64,000 bases of DNA from contig CM077027.1 of NCBI GenBank assembly GCA_039090855.1, positions 103,520,424 to 103,584,423 on the forward strand, given 5' to 3'. Positions 43,824-55,864 of the stretch are shown here, piece after piece (within the stretch, counting starts at the first letter, position 1; each line of letters begins with the position of its first letter). Under the pieces are notes generated by a model, which saw only the letters and a program-made list of their open reading frames with translations, was not told where the DNA came from and made no database searches. The position numbers and the translations under genes are program-made. This DNA comes from Macrothele yani (taxonomy: Eukaryota; Arthropoda; Arachnida; Araneae; Macrothelidae).

Positions 43824-44270
43824 ATACTCAGGGTTCCCACGCCACCTGGAAAACCGGGAAAACCGGGAATTCTCAGGGAATTTGAAAATTGTTCCAAAAC
43901 TCAGGGAAAATCGTATTTTTCCGTAAAAATCAGGGAATTTCTTATCAGGGAACTGAAAAGTCAGGGAATTTTTTATTTTGGCAAAAAAATATTTTCTTTC
44001 AGACTTTTGTAGAATATATTTCTGTATTGCTAAGTTTTAAAATAATTCCGAGTTGTTTTATACTTCGAGGCAACCCACCCACCGATTAAAGTGCAGCTGT
44101 GCTGGGGAGTGCGTCTCTTCGCGGTTTCCCCCATCTCCAGATGCTCTAAACTACAAGTGAACAAACGGACACGTCAAAGCGTGAGAGAAAGCCATTAATC
44201 ACACCCCCATTTCGCAGGCTCTTATCTGCTGCGTTCGCGCAGAGGCAGTCACTTGTTCCTAAGTAGGTGT

Positions 44271-44327
44271 TAGTTAGTTAGTTAATTGATTTTAGTGGCG
44301 CAAGGGCCAGGCTTGGCCAAAGAGCGC
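44271..44327 (-). mobile_element. 57-bp LINE 3' tail insertion with 13-bp target duplication
   Basis: Absent from F copy 1. CCTAAGTAGGTGT is present at 44258-44270 and again at 44328-44340. The insert reads on the minus strand GGCGCTCTTTGGCCAAGCC and ends in a (CTAA)n-type tail. This is a very short, 5'-truncated LINE insertion, of a tail type I associate with chelicerate genomes. Confidence 0.65.
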
Positions 44328-46114
44328 CCTAAGTAGGTGTCCTGGTTCTCTGTGTAGACTGGGAAAAAAATTATGAAAAAGCTATTTCCTCAAGTTTTTA
44401 AATAACCGACTGAAATTTTTACAGTGAGCAAGATATATGAAAATAACGTTCCATTTTAAATTTCGCCGAAATTCATCGGAAACTTTAGAAGTTGCGCTTT
44501 TTTTTTCTTTCCCCTTTCCTTTTGCATGTTTCACTTGTGTTTTATCAAACCGTACAAAAACATTTTATTTTGCCGGATGTTGGTTATCCTAATAAGATTC
44601 GTTGTTTTACGGCCGGAAAGAGATTTTTCTTGATTCTGTCTTATTTCTATTTCATAATGCATGAAGAAATTAATTTATAGCTATTTTGGCGATATTCCGA
44701 TTACTGCAAGAGCTGGCTGGTTGCGAAAAATAGGGTAGTCCGACGCCCGGAACCATAGATTTTCACATCTGGGTCATTCCACGCAAAATCGTCAGATATT
44801 GAAATAATTTTCCACCAACACATCTCTGATTCTTACAGGTAGCTGCTTCCAAATTATAAAAAAAAACCCTAAAAGTTTAAACTTTTTTTTTGTTTCTGAT
44901 AGATTAGAAGATATTATTTTTGAATTTTTGTGCATAATGGAACCGTTTTCCGTAAAAACGCAAATATCTCCGTTATTTAGAATAAGAAATATAAAATTCA
45001 TCATTCTCTCGTAATTTTTCCTAAGGTTTCAGCTTATACATAGGGAAAAAAATTTTGCGAGAACAAAAGTTAGACGGGGTAGAAATTTTCTTGTAATCGT
45101 AAATTCTTTTTCTTGCGTTGCTGCACCTCACAAGAGTTGCATAAATTATTCATTTCACATCTTTACCCTCACATTGCCGAAAAAAAATATAAAAAATCTA
45201 CCTAGTTACTACTGATTTAAATGTTTGCCGTACTTGCTCTATTGGTTTCAAGTTTGTCAGTGCAGGCGCTAAAGCTTCTGTCTCCGTTTTGGATGACGTT
45301 ATTTGTGGGGAGTTACTGCAAATGACCTGAGTGGGCTCCAGACCTTTCTCGCACTTTGCCTGATCAACATCGCACAAAAATGTTTTGCCCTTCGTAAAGA
45401 TATTGTTAAGTATAAACATGCCACTCGCCACAGGATGAAAAATTATGTTGAAAAAAAAAAAGTGTTAGGAGGATTTTATGAGCACACATGCACACAAAAC
45501 TTCCTCTAATTGTTTCCCGTACAAGTAATTTGACGTAGCGTGGAAATGAACTGTGACCTGCGAGAAAAGTTCAGTACTAATGTTTGTGTCACAAACGTAG
45601 CCAATCAATTTTAAGACTTCCGCATTTTGGAAGTACTTGTATGAATTGTAGCCTCTCAGGCAAAATGGTATTCCGTATTAACTGTTAGTTTTCTCCACTT
45701 GTTGCTTCCATTATTTTTTCTTTATCTAGGGTTTAATTTTTTTTTTGTTTGCCGTTATGGCATTAGGATCTCTGTGTGCCAGCTTATTGGTTATGAAATT
45801 TAACAGCACAATGTCTAAATATCCTATGCTGCGTTATTTAGAAGCAAATAGCAGAGGTGCCAACTATTACGAATTGCCCGTAATTATTACGGTTTCGACT
45901 GTCAGATTACGGAATTAGGGGCAGGTTGGAAGAATTACGGATTTCAGTGTGTTTTGGAGAATCTCAATTTTGTATCCTTTTTCGTTAAACCCTTTTAGTG
46001 CGACGCTGCCGATTTGTCGGCCTTCGATTTTGATCCGCATATTTTCCGAATCAGACTGCAGATTTCGGCGTCTCAATGATCATATCATTTATCAATCAGA
46101 TCGTTTTGAAATGG

Positions 46115-46335
46115 AATGTCCCGCAGTGGTCTAAGCGATGGGCTCTGATCATTCGTCTGTAAGGGGTCGGGGTTCGAATCCCGTTGAGGCATGGATGTTG
46201 TGTTTGTCTTAAGGCACTGGCTTTCTCCCTTCCCGGGAGCCAGTGACCCTAAATTAGGGACGGGCGACTGCTTATAGCCCATTGAGTTGCTCACGGTGGT
46301 CGTTAAACCTCTAATCAAAAAAAAAAAAAAAAAGG
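46115..46335 (+). mobile_element. tRNA-derived SINE, copy 2, 5'-truncated, with target duplication
   Basis: Begins within the A-box (GCAGTGGTCTAAG) and has the B-box GGTTCGAATCC, the family body and a tail of about 17 As. GGAATGTCC flanks it on both sides. F copy 1 has the empty site (about 33355), proving insertion after the two F copies separated. Confidence 0.9.
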
Positions 46336-46385
46336 AATGTCCATGAATCATATCGTCAAACAGCGATATTATCGGAAGAATGGTA

Positions 46386-47896
46386 CCGTAATTTTCTTCG
46401 TATAATCCGCGGATTATCTGTTAAAAAAGTTAAAATTATAGGTTTTGCGGATTATACACCGATGCGGTTAGTACGCCGATTTAAAAAAAAAAAAAAAATT
46501 ACAACCTTCCGATTTAAAAAAATATGCAGCGTGATTGTGCAGGGAAGGGTGTAATAATTGGAAAAGGAACTCCCTCGGAAGAATTTTCCTCAGTTCAGGA
46601 CTTTGTACGGAGCGGGGAGGAGGGGGAGGAATGTCGTAACGAAAGATCGGGAAAGTTGTGGGGAGGGATGACAGGGGTCATTTTGATATCGTTGAGGAGA
46701 GCTCTGACTGTCGTGCCGGCTCTGTTTTTGGCAAAAAGCTAAAGAAGTACGCACAGCACTTGCTGCACGAACCTATGCGTTTCTCCTTTCGGATTTCATG
46801 TGCGCGACCTTGTGTCTAGTTTGCTTTCGTTGTTTTGGCGAACGTCGTTGCTGCTGTTTTCCTTCATTGCTAATCATGATGTCTCTGAAAAGGAAACGTT
46901 TTAGTTACACTGCCGAATTTAAGCTTGAAGTGGTGGACAGAATTGAGGATATAATCGTGTCACTGCGCGATAGTTTTGAGGTCAGAACACAATCGTGCAG
47001 CAACATACGGAAAGCCTCTGTGTCGCGATCTAAAACGTAAACAAATCCGTCGGTTTATTCCGCGGGAGAATTCACGGGTTTTTTATTGGCCCGCGTATAA
47101 GACGATCTCTCAACTCTGAAAGCAGGAATTCCTCCAAAAACTTTCGACTTATACGCGAGTACATACGGTATTTCTACGACTTGTTCTGTATCAGCCTTTC
47201 GTCATTGGCAAGGTGTAATGCAATACTCTGGAGCTGCATCGGCGTGATCTATGGATGCCACACCCTTTATCTGTCCGGAGATATAAAACAGTTACCTTTA
47301 AAAATGAATTTCTTCATTTAATAAAATCGTTTTTTTTTTCCTCTCTTACTTCTTCGGACTCATTATGTGTTTCTGGAACGTGGAAAGAGCGATGTATTTA
47401 TTTATTTTCTGGCGCCACGTATTTGGAGGATTTTCACTTTGGATATCGCTCTTTGGATTTAACTGCTATAATATATATAGCCAGTGCCGTTAATACCCAC
47501 CAGATGGAGACGTCTCAGTAGCTGAGCCCATCTTACGGATTTATGATGTCAGAAGCTGATTTAAAAATACACATAGCACCGTGGATTGTTGGCCACCATG
47601 GTGTAAAGCTAACGCGCTAGGCTATATATGGAGAGATCCGTGGATTCAATTCCCCGGCGGCGGCTGAAAACAATTTTTCGGTTGCTATGTGTTTCTGGAA
47701 CGTGGAAAGAGCGATGTATTTATTTATTTATGTGACCGACTTTTCTGTCGGAAATTCCACTTCTGGTTCGACATCTATGATGTGCGGATTATACGGCGAT
47801 TTTTATTTCCTGAGTGTCACAGTCTGCGGATTATACGAAGGATTTTTTTTTAATATGAATTTCGTGGTCTGCGGATAATACGACTAAAATTACAGG
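46386..47896 (+). mobile_element. pogo-like element nested in F copy 2
   Basis: Same termini as in copy 1 (CCGTAATTTTC at 46386, complement ending near 47896) flanked by TA. It contains the same truncated DNA-binding reading frame at 46876-47040. Confidence 0.65.
46876..47040 (+). pseudogene. Brinker/pogo-type DNA-binding N-terminus, second copy
   Basis: MMSLKRKRFSYTAEFKLEVV start at 46876 and stop at 47040, almost identical to 33876-34040 (Met-to-Ile and Met-to-Val changes in the MIM stretch). Truncated in the same place as copy 1, so the truncation predates duplication of F. Confidence 0.6.
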
Positions 47897-48389
47897 TAAT
47901 ATGCCGTAAGTGTCATCGTAAAAGAGTTTGCGCTTGCTATCGGTTCCCCACGCACTTTTCCGTGTGACGGGAGAAAAGTGACTTTAGCCAAAACTTTTCC
48001 AGCTGCAGTTGAGGCAGTGCTGTTCACTTTGCATTGTTGGTGAATTATAAGACGTCGTACTGTCGGAAATCACTTTTTCGAGCCCCGTTCGAAGTGCAAT
48101 AACGATCAACTCGTCGCAATCCGTGGTCCCGTGATGACGGATGTTTATATTTCTTGCGGACTTTCGCCGCGCGGGAGAACGAAGTGCGGTGTTTTATTAC
48201 TAGAAGCTCTTCACATTATTCATTTCTTTTTCCCAAACAAACAGACACAATCGCAAAACTCCGTGAATTACGAATCCCCATCTTTTTCCAAACTCGTGTT
48301 AGCAGAGGATGATTTTATTGACAGCTTGTTCCTCAGACTAGGAGACGTGCTTTTTCCCACTGCGTTAAATTGTTTTCTAAGGTTATTTG

Positions 48390-48850
48390 AAGTAGCTTGT
48401 AGTGAGAGTGAAAGTTTGCCAAGTGATGGTGATGATTTTGAATCATCTGAGAGTGATATTGGCCTAGCAACATCAAGCCAAAAAAACTAGCCACCGTGCC
48501 ACGCACACCTTATCTTCTTCAGAATGTGAAGATCTTCATAGTGAATATCTTCAGATCATGAAAGTTCTGAAAGTGAATGGGAGGATGTTAATAGAGAGAA
48601 GTGATGAACAACCTCAGCATCTTTTTTTTATTAACATGAAATGCAGAGGCCCAAACATGCTCCCGCAACTGATGTGGCACCTATTGCATATTTTTTACTT
48701 GTTTTTTTACCAATTTCATCCTTGGAATTATCGTTTCTGAAACAAATAAATATGCAAAGAGGTTTCTCCAGGAACATCCAAATCTTGAGCAAGGAAATGG
48801 AAAATGTTACAAATGCTGAAATAAAGGTTTCCTTGCTTGCCTTCTAATAT
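48390..48850 (+). pseudogene. piggyBac-type transposase fragment, second copy
   Basis: CSESESLPSDGDDFESSESD and, in shifted frames, APIAYF and SETNKYAKRF. The start codon is GTA instead of ATG, and several indels break the frame. WKxVTNAEIKVSL-like sequence survives near 48800. It has no function as read. Confidence 0.6.
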
Positions 48851-48880
48851 GAGAGTAATCAGTAGCCCATGTAGGACGAG

Positions 48881-49200
48881 ATGATTGCCAAAGGCATATC
48901 CAGTCAAAACAAACACCAGGATTGTGTAAAATTAAAGACTCGATCAAAGCCTTTGGATAATTTTTTTGCAAAAAAGAATGAAAATAGTGTGATAAACGCT
49001 GAATTGCTGTTTACTACAATCGTTGTGGAGCATAACCTACCTATAGCAAGCTGTGATCATGCTGGTCGCTTCTTTCATGCCATGTTCTCAGACTGATATT
49101 GATGAAGCTGGATATCCTTGAGCAGATGTGGCATGGAATGAAATATCTAAGACAAAGGATTCATCTGGCCTTCCCAAGTATTCCACATTGCCTAAACTAA
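48881..49200 (+). pseudogene. hAT-type transposase fragment in element F copy 2
   Basis: NSVINAELLFTTIVVEHNLP and DHAGRFFHAMFSD are in one frame (to 49096), cleaner than in copy 1. It carries no catalytic motifs. Confidence 0.5.
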
Positions 49201-50414
49201 TGTTGGTAATATTGACTATCCCTCACAGCAATTCCTCTACGTAGAGAATATTTAGTATAGTAAGGAAATACCTCACGTACTTTTGCCCAACAATGAGCAC
49301 CAAAACATTAAGTGCCCTTGTTGTACAGAAAAATAAAGCATTTTCCTCAGGTGAGCTATGTTATAAAAAGTTTTCTGAAAAAGAATATACCACTGCAAAA
49401 CAAGCAACAAGGGAGTTTTTATGTCAGCAATGACATGAGGTAAGTACAATATTGATAATTTAATTTCATATTTTTTTGTGAGGATAGTGTAAACATGCAA
49501 AGTTATTACATATTTCATGCATTAATTTCTCATGAAATACCCATTCCACGCGTTAACGGCATATGGTGATTACCGATAGGCACCTCATACAAGTATTACA
49601 GGTTACACAGTAATACAATAATATTGTCCTTAACTTTTTAATAAAAAAATGGTGTGTTACATTACTGAAAGTTTGTGTTACATTATTGAAACATTACTGA
49701 AAAATACCCTATTGATTACTGATATGTTCTGCTAGAGGTTGGCACCTCTGAAATAGCATAGATTCAATGTTCTCATACCCAAGTGCAAGAACTAACTTTA
49801 GCTGAAATAATTACAATTTTGATTTTTAAATGTTAGCAGTATTTTCCCTGATTGCTAGAATTGTTGGGATGGTACTGGCACACGTTTTTCCTCAGATGCA
49901 AAAATGCTGTCATGATTTTCGTTCTCTCTCTCTTCTTTTTTTTTTATTTTTTAATAGCTGTTTTAGTTTGCTTTGTCTTTAAAGATTCTAAGTGAATTCC
50001 AATAGAAAATACAAATTGTTAGATCGATTTGATAGAACCGCTCTAACAAAATGTTAAGAGACTCTGTCAGACACTCTCCATTTTATCATTCCCATTAGAC
50101 TTCAATTTCAGCAAAAGTTTCCGTGTTCTTTAATATTTATGTAAAATAAGCACTTAAAGGATTTAAAGCTTCAGCATTGTATCATTTAACGGCAATTTAT
50201 TCTCTTCAGTCACATTCTCCCAGCTTGCATTTTTAAACCTAACTAGAACTCTAAATGTTGTGAGTCGTTTAAAATGTTATTTATATACTTGTGTGCACTT
50301 AAAATACAGATAAACCAGTTATATAATTTCACCTAATCGATTGAAATATTTCATTATATGTAGAATTTAAATTAAGTCTTTGTTCACATATTCTTGAAAA
50401 CATGTAAATACATG

Positions 50415-50610
50415 GTTTGCCACCTCGGTGGTGCAGTGGTCTAAGCTCTGGCTTCTGACTATTCGTCCAAGTGAGCCTGGATTCAAGTCCCAGATGAGGT
50501 ATGGGTGGTGTGTTTATCTTACGGCACTGGCTCTCCTTCTTCGTGAAGCCAATGGTCCTAAATTAGGGATGGACGGATATAGCCCAACAAGTTGCTTATG
50601 GTAGTCGTTA
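50415..50610 (+). mobile_element. tRNA-derived SINE, copy 3, diverged
   Basis: GCCACCTCGGTGG head, A-box TGGTGCAGTGGTCTAAG, B-box-like GGATTCAAGTC, family body (GGCACTGGCTCTCC, TAAATTAGGGATGGACG) without a long A tail. It lies exactly where the spacer of the 27-bp inverted repeat of copy 1 would be. Confidence 0.82.
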
Positions 50611-50613
50611 AAC

Positions 50614-51300
50614 CTGAAACAAAAAAATAAGACATGATTTTGTTAAATATTATGTAAAATTTATGCTAAATACACAAATTTTTGTAACTATAAAGTAATT
50701 AGGGAAAATGAAAGTTATTTATCCTTTATATTCCATATTTTCTGTTTATCTTTATGGACTGTATAATCGGGACGTTCATTATGTGGTGTCTTTTTTAATT
50801 CTCCCTCATATGTGAGATGAACATAACATTATCAGTATTAATTTCAGGTAAGCAATTATTTGCAATTACAGCCTGTCTAGAATTTGATAAATCTTGCTTT
50901 CAATACACATTATTCCTTAGTTCTCTAAAAATTATCAAAACTGAATTTAAAAAATTGCCTGTAGACATTACGGTTTTATTCGATTTCTGCAGATAGTTTG
51001 CTTCATATTTTGTAACGTGGAACAGCTAGGCACAGTGGCCTGGTACACTCTTGCTTGGAGAAACACATCACAAGAGAACCAATTAAACAATGGATCAAAG
51101 CCCTTTGTTGGGTGATTCTCTTTCAACATTTCTCTGAGCAGGAGCCCATTCGGTCATTAAGCTTATCTACACTGTGCTATAGAAGAAAGGAAAACAAACT
51201 ATTTAACATACAGATTTTTTTTCTTACATATGAACTGTTTCTACGGGAATGTATTAACAAATTGTACATGGGCAGTATACCACTTAGGTTCAGAAAAGAT
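50614..51300. repeat. Segment repeated at the right edge of the window
   Basis: TGAAACAAAAAAATAAGACA begins at 50614 and again at 63441. The two run together with almost no visible difference to the window end (64000, equivalent to 51173). It is not in F copy 1. Identity unknown: an unclassified repeat or a segmental duplication. Confidence 0.75.
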
Positions 51301-51558
51301 CATGGAATTATAATACCAAAAATAATATGCCTCATGCATTTAATTGTTATTCATAAAAAGCAGGTAATTGTATAAAGAACAGTTATTTAAAGAATTAACA
51401 AATGTATGCTTTCATAAGGAACGCAAGAATGTAAGGAAATGTAACAATTTGTCGCAATGTTATTTGATTTGCTGCTCTGGAAAAACTCTCAGAACCACCT
51501 GGAAAACCTGGAAAAGTCAGGGAATTTTTTTCTACTTTTGAGTGGGAACCCTGATACT

Positions 51559-51978
51559 AAAGTGTAAGACAGCCTACAATGAATTACTCCTATGCACAAA
51601 TAGTGGTTGAAAAACAACTGAAGCAAATTTAATTGAATATTCCCATCAAACTTGTTTGGCTATTTCTGTTTCAAACACACTTGTACTAGGATGAGATTTT
51701 ATACATCATATGCACATATTCACACTTTGGTGAAAGATATTTTAATGTATTATGAATTTTGGGTATTTTTTTTTTTTTTTTTTTTTTTGCAATGAATGAT
51801 ACAGTTGCTCTAAATTTAACTGGACAAGTAGGTATATGCCAGCTGAACTGGGTAAATTTTATACCATCTGGCCGAGCCCATGTAGGGGGGGGGGCACAAT
51901 TTCAAGGGGCCCAAGAACTATGTAAAATGCTTGAAGAATTGAGAGTTTTATAGTTTTTTTTTCTTTTTTTTTTTTTTT
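51559..51978. other. AT-rich spacer with long T-runs and a G10 run
   Basis: T-runs at about 51766-51789 and 51955-51978, G-run at about 51886-51895. No gene seen. Confidence 0.45.
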
Positions 51979-52513
51979 CAGATGGCACAGCAAAAATTAT
52001 AAGAAACTGCCTTGTGATTTTTTTTTAATTCCATTCCGCTTGTTTAGGAAGACCGCGAAAAAATATGCCCCCCCCCCTTCTGTCCATCCCCAAATCTCTT
52101 GAAAGCTTTACTAAAGTTTTTTTGTACACATCTGTAATTGAGGGAAATTTTCATACATTAGAATTCGTTTGAATCATGATATTTGGATCATATTATTTTG
52201 CCCACTACTTCTATATAATTTCAACAAGCTGAGCCCAACTGGGGGGGGAGAACTGAACTGGTGTCTATTTTTTCAACGAACCCAGCATTTTTACATTTTC
52301 TTGCTACCATTGATTCGTCGTCCATGAATCCTTGGATGCACACATCAATATGGCGGGAATATTTTTATGGCTTCCTCATCATGTTTTTGGAATGTTTATT
52401 TTTCTTTTATTCATCCCGCATAGTGGAATCCTAGATGTGCCACTAATACTGGAGCCCTAAAATGCTGTCCAGTCCTCGGGCCCCCTGTCTCTTTAAATCT
52501 GCTCTGCCATCTG
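51979..52513. mobile_element. Possible MITE with short inverted repeats
   Basis: CAGATGGCACAGCA at 51979 is complementary with one mismatch to the sequence ending CCATCTG at 52513. The inside is non-coding. No target duplication is visible, so this is tentative. Confidence 0.3.
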
Positions 52514-53021
52514 GGTATTCAAATGTGCTGAACTTGTGGTATTGAATAAAGTTTTTGATTGAAGGTGGTGGACATGTAGGTGAGTGTCAGTAAGTCTCAA
52601 GTGTTTCTTAGTTTTCATGGTCACTTTTGATGGAAAAGCTGGTAAGTTCACCTAAAGAAAGCAGTGGTGCTTCCATCTATTTATTTTGGAAGTAGTATAG
52701 GGACCTTGATGTTATATACATCAGTTGTATCACATGCCAATTCATATTGAGTGTGCAGTTCTGGTAATGTTTTTTGTGGCAAGCACCACATTAGTGAATG
52801 TATAATACAAGCTTTAATTCCCAGTACTTTTATGGGTGCTGTAGACTTGTCAAAAATCTTGAGTGTTATACATTTAAGTGATGTAAAGAGCTTTACACTG
52901 CAAGCTGTCTATGGCCAGTCCCTCTGATGCAGCTCACAGCCAGGCTTTTCAGAGTTATCAAGAATCTACTAACGCAGCAGTAGTGGCTTATCAGGTAAAG
53001 TGCCACTTTTCACCTAATATA
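52514..53021. other. Spacer, nothing recognised
   Basis: No supported feature. Confidence 0.4.
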
Positions 53022-53023
53022 TA

Positions 53024-54455
53024 CACTGGCGGAAAGTGAAAAAAGAACACCAAGAAGGAGACGTCTGATACCAAATTCGAAATTTATACAGCATAATAAC
53101 GGAATACAGAGGATAACGTGATCAAAACATTATGGCAAAATACAGCTATATTTGCTGGTAAACTGAAAAATAACATTTCCATGTAACATGGTTAGTACGA
53201 GGTTGAACCGCCATGAAGTGCGTCACACTGTGAAATTCTGGCATGGAGTCTGTCGTACAAATATAGGATGTAAGTTTGGGGTATTGAGTTCCAAGCATCG
53301 TCAACCTGGACGCGTAAATCGGGATGGTCGTGGCTGGCCGTGGAGACCGGATAAGTCGTTGTCCCATAAAATCCCACACGTGCTCAATGGGGGACAAATG
53401 CGGTGAACGTGCAGGCCATGGAAGTTGTGTCACACCCTGAAGTGCATGTTGCGTTGCACGTGCCGGGTGTGGGCGTGCGTTATCTTGCTGGAAAACACCA
53501 CGATGGACCGACCTTACAAATGGCACAACAACGGGCTGAATGATGTTGTTGATGTAGGAGGCGCTGTTTAACGTACCCAGTACAAACACTAGTTGTGTAC
53601 AGGAGTGATAGCTGATCTCTCCCCACACCAGGAGACCAAGTGTAGGCCCTGTGTGTCGCTGGCGGATGCAAGAAGGGTGGAGACGCTCCCCTGTGAGTCT
53701 GCGAACACGCATACGGCCATCAGAGGCTCCCAAACAGAATCTGCTTTCATCGCTGAACACGACAGATCGCCATTGCGTTCTCCAGTGCAGATGTTGGCAA
53801 CACCACTGCAGCCGTTCCTGACGGTGGGCTGGAGTCAGAGGTACGCATGCCAGAGGCACACGTGCATGTAGTCCTGCATCCAGTAGACAGTTGCGGATTG
53901 TTCGCACAGTCACCTCAGGTGCAACGGCAGCTCGGATTTGCGTCGCAGTGGATGTTCTGCTTGACAATGCCGCTCTTCTTATGCATTGATCGGTCCGCTC
54001 ATCAGTCCGTCTGTGACTGCCGGTTCCACGTCTTCTCGTGTGGGAATGTTCCTCGGACCATCTACGCCACCATCGTACCACCACCGATACTTCCCTTCCA
54101 ATTCGCTCTGCAATGCGACGATACGACCACCCGGCCTCGCGGAGTCAGACTAGACGACCTCGCTCAAAGTCTGATAACTTCTGAAATCGTACAAGTCTTC
54201 CATGGCCAGGCATTGCAGCTTCTTCGAGGTCATTGCACGTGTAGGTACGGCGACGGCTGATTACATTCACTTCGCCGTACTCCTTAAATACCACCGACGA
54301 TAATTTGCATATTATGCCGTGCTGTGGCATAAGCGCTCACCGGTTGGTCCCAAAATTAACATCGCAGCTACGTAAACTCGACTCCATTAACTTATGTAAA
54401 TTTCATGATCGTCCGTCAATTCCTTCTTGGTGTTCTTTTTCACTTTCCGCCAGTG
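53024..54455 (-). mobile_element. Tc1-like transposon G1 (DD32E), complete termini
   Basis: Inverted repeats of about 35 bp start CACTGGCGGAAAGTGAAA at both ends and contain CACCAAGAAGGA. They differ by one A in an A-run. TA flanks both ends (53022-53023, 54456-54457). Length is 1432 bp. Four bases separate it from element G2. Confidence 0.9.
53146..54213 (-). pseudogene. Tc1-like transposase of G1, DD32E spacing
   Basis: MPGHGRLVRFQKLSDFERG at 54213 opens the DNA-binding domain. A frameshift follows, and from 54084 a 312-codon frame carries VVRWWRRWSEEHSH, VTVRTIRNCLLDAGLHAR, the first Asp in FSDESRFCLGASDGR, LVWGEISYH, then VFQQDNARPHPAR and SPHLSPIEHVWDFMGQRL. There are 32 residues between the second Asp and the Glu. 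The C-terminus extends beyond the family's usual end into the inverted repeat, so a late frameshift is likely too. Nearly intact catalytic core; the enzyme is inactive unless the N-terminal shift is an error. Confidence 0.85.
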
Positions 54456-54461
54456 TATATA

Positions 54462-55864
54462 CACTAACAGAAAAAAAAATCCCAACACCATGAAAAAATA
54501 GTTGTAGAGGAATGAAATGGCGGCAATACATTTGTATAGGTAACATATTTGATCGATTAAGGTTTCAAGATCACAGCTTATTGTAAGCGCGAGAAGAGCC
54601 ATTTAAAATGTGTAATGCTGGTACATTAATAACCGGTGTAGCCGCCAGAATGTTGAATGCAAACACGCAAACATTCATGCATTGTGTCGTACAGGTGCTG
54701 GATGTCAGTTTGTGGGATGGAGTTCCATGCCTGTTGCACTTGATCGGTCAATACAGGGACGGTTAATGCTGATTGGGGGTGACGCTGGAGTTGTCGTCCA
54801 ATGATGTCCCATATGTGCTCGATTGGTGAAAGATCTGGTGATCTAGCAGGCCACGGCAACATGTCGACACTCTGTAGAGCATGTTGGGTTACAACAGCGG
54901 TATGCGGGCGAGCGTTATCCTGTTGGGAAACACCCCTGGAATGCTGTTCATGAATGGCAGCACAACAGGTTGAATCACCAGACCGACATACAACTATGTC
55001 GTCAGGATGCGTGGGATAACCACCAGAGTGCTCCTGCTGTCTTAGGAAATTGCTCCTTAGACCATAACTCCAGGTGTAGGTCCAGTGTGTCTCTGCCGCA
55101 GACAGGTTGGTTGCAGGCGCTCACCTGGCCTCCTTCTAACCAACACTCGGCCATCACTGGCACCCAGGCAGAACCGGCTTTCATCAGAAAACACAACAGA
55201 TCTCCACTCAGTCCTCCAATGAGCTCTAGCTTGACACCACTGACGTCGCAAACGGCAGTGGTTTAGAGTAAGTGGAATGCACGCTACAGGGCGTCTGGCT
55301 CAGAGCTGTCCTTCAAGTAACCGATTTGTAGCAGTTTGTTGTGTCACTGTAGTGGCAACTGCAGCTCAAATTGCAGACGCAGTACGATGCGCCACGGTGG
55401 TCTTCCCTCTCAGTAGTGCCACGTGGCCGGCCAGAACCCGGTCTTCTTGAGGCAGTACCTTCCCTTGACCACCTCTGCCAACAATCGTGCACAGTGGCTA
55501 CATTCCTGCCAAGTCGTTCTGCAATATTGCGGAAAGAAAATCCACCTTCTCGTAGCCCTAATACACGACCTCGTTCAAACTCCGTGAGCTGTTGATAATG
55601 GCTTCTTCGTCGTCTTAAAGGCATTCTTGACTAACATCAACACCGTACGTCGAATCTCAACGATAACTAACGCTCACGAACGTTACAGCGCGTATTTACA
55701 GCAAACCTGCTTTCATGTTCCGAGGGCGCTACTAGCGCCACACGTATGCGCCTAGCGCGAAATTTGCACAGACGTCATCTTACAGATGTACTCTCACCGC
55801 CTACCAACTGTTGTTTATCGAACACAACCCCTTCTTGGTGTTGGGATTTTTTTTTCCGTCAGTG
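54462..55864 (-). mobile_element. Tc1-like transposon G2 (DD32E), complete termini
   Basis: The left repeat CACTAACAGAAAAAAAAA (54462) and the right repeat (complement of CACTGACGGAAAAAAA, ending 55864) share AATCCCAACACCA(A/T)GAA. TA flanks both ends. Length is 1403 bp. The termini are related to those of G1. Confidence 0.88.
54626..55624 (-). pseudogene. Tc1-like transposase of G2, DD32E spacing, frameshifted
   Basis: MPLRRRRSHYQQLTEFERGR starts at 55624 with GFSFRNIAERLGRNVATVHD (helix-turn-helix) and GSGRPRGTTEREDH. Frames then shift. The WRSVVFSDESRFCLGASDGR block is at about 55250-55130 and carries the first Asp. A broken QQDNARPH-equivalent follows, and MLPWPARSPDLSPIEHIWDI starts at 54862, ending at a stop at 54626. 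Counting across frames gives 32 residues between Asp and Glu, as in G1. Inactive. Confidence 0.8.

Larger units (their letters stand above)
43829..51553. mobile_element. hAT-like element F, copy 2 (TIR CAGGGTTCCCAC, 5-bp TSD ATACT)
   Basis: Starts CAGGGTTCCCAC at 43829 and ends GTGGGAACCCTG at 51553. ATACT is duplicated at 43824-43828 and 51554-51558. It is colinear with copy 1 at high identity but longer (7725 bp) through three extra pieces: a LINE tail (44271), a SINE (46115) and a SINE plus about 690 bp (50415-51300). 44340-46380 between the LINE tail and the nested pogo element is non-coding. Confidence 0.82.
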
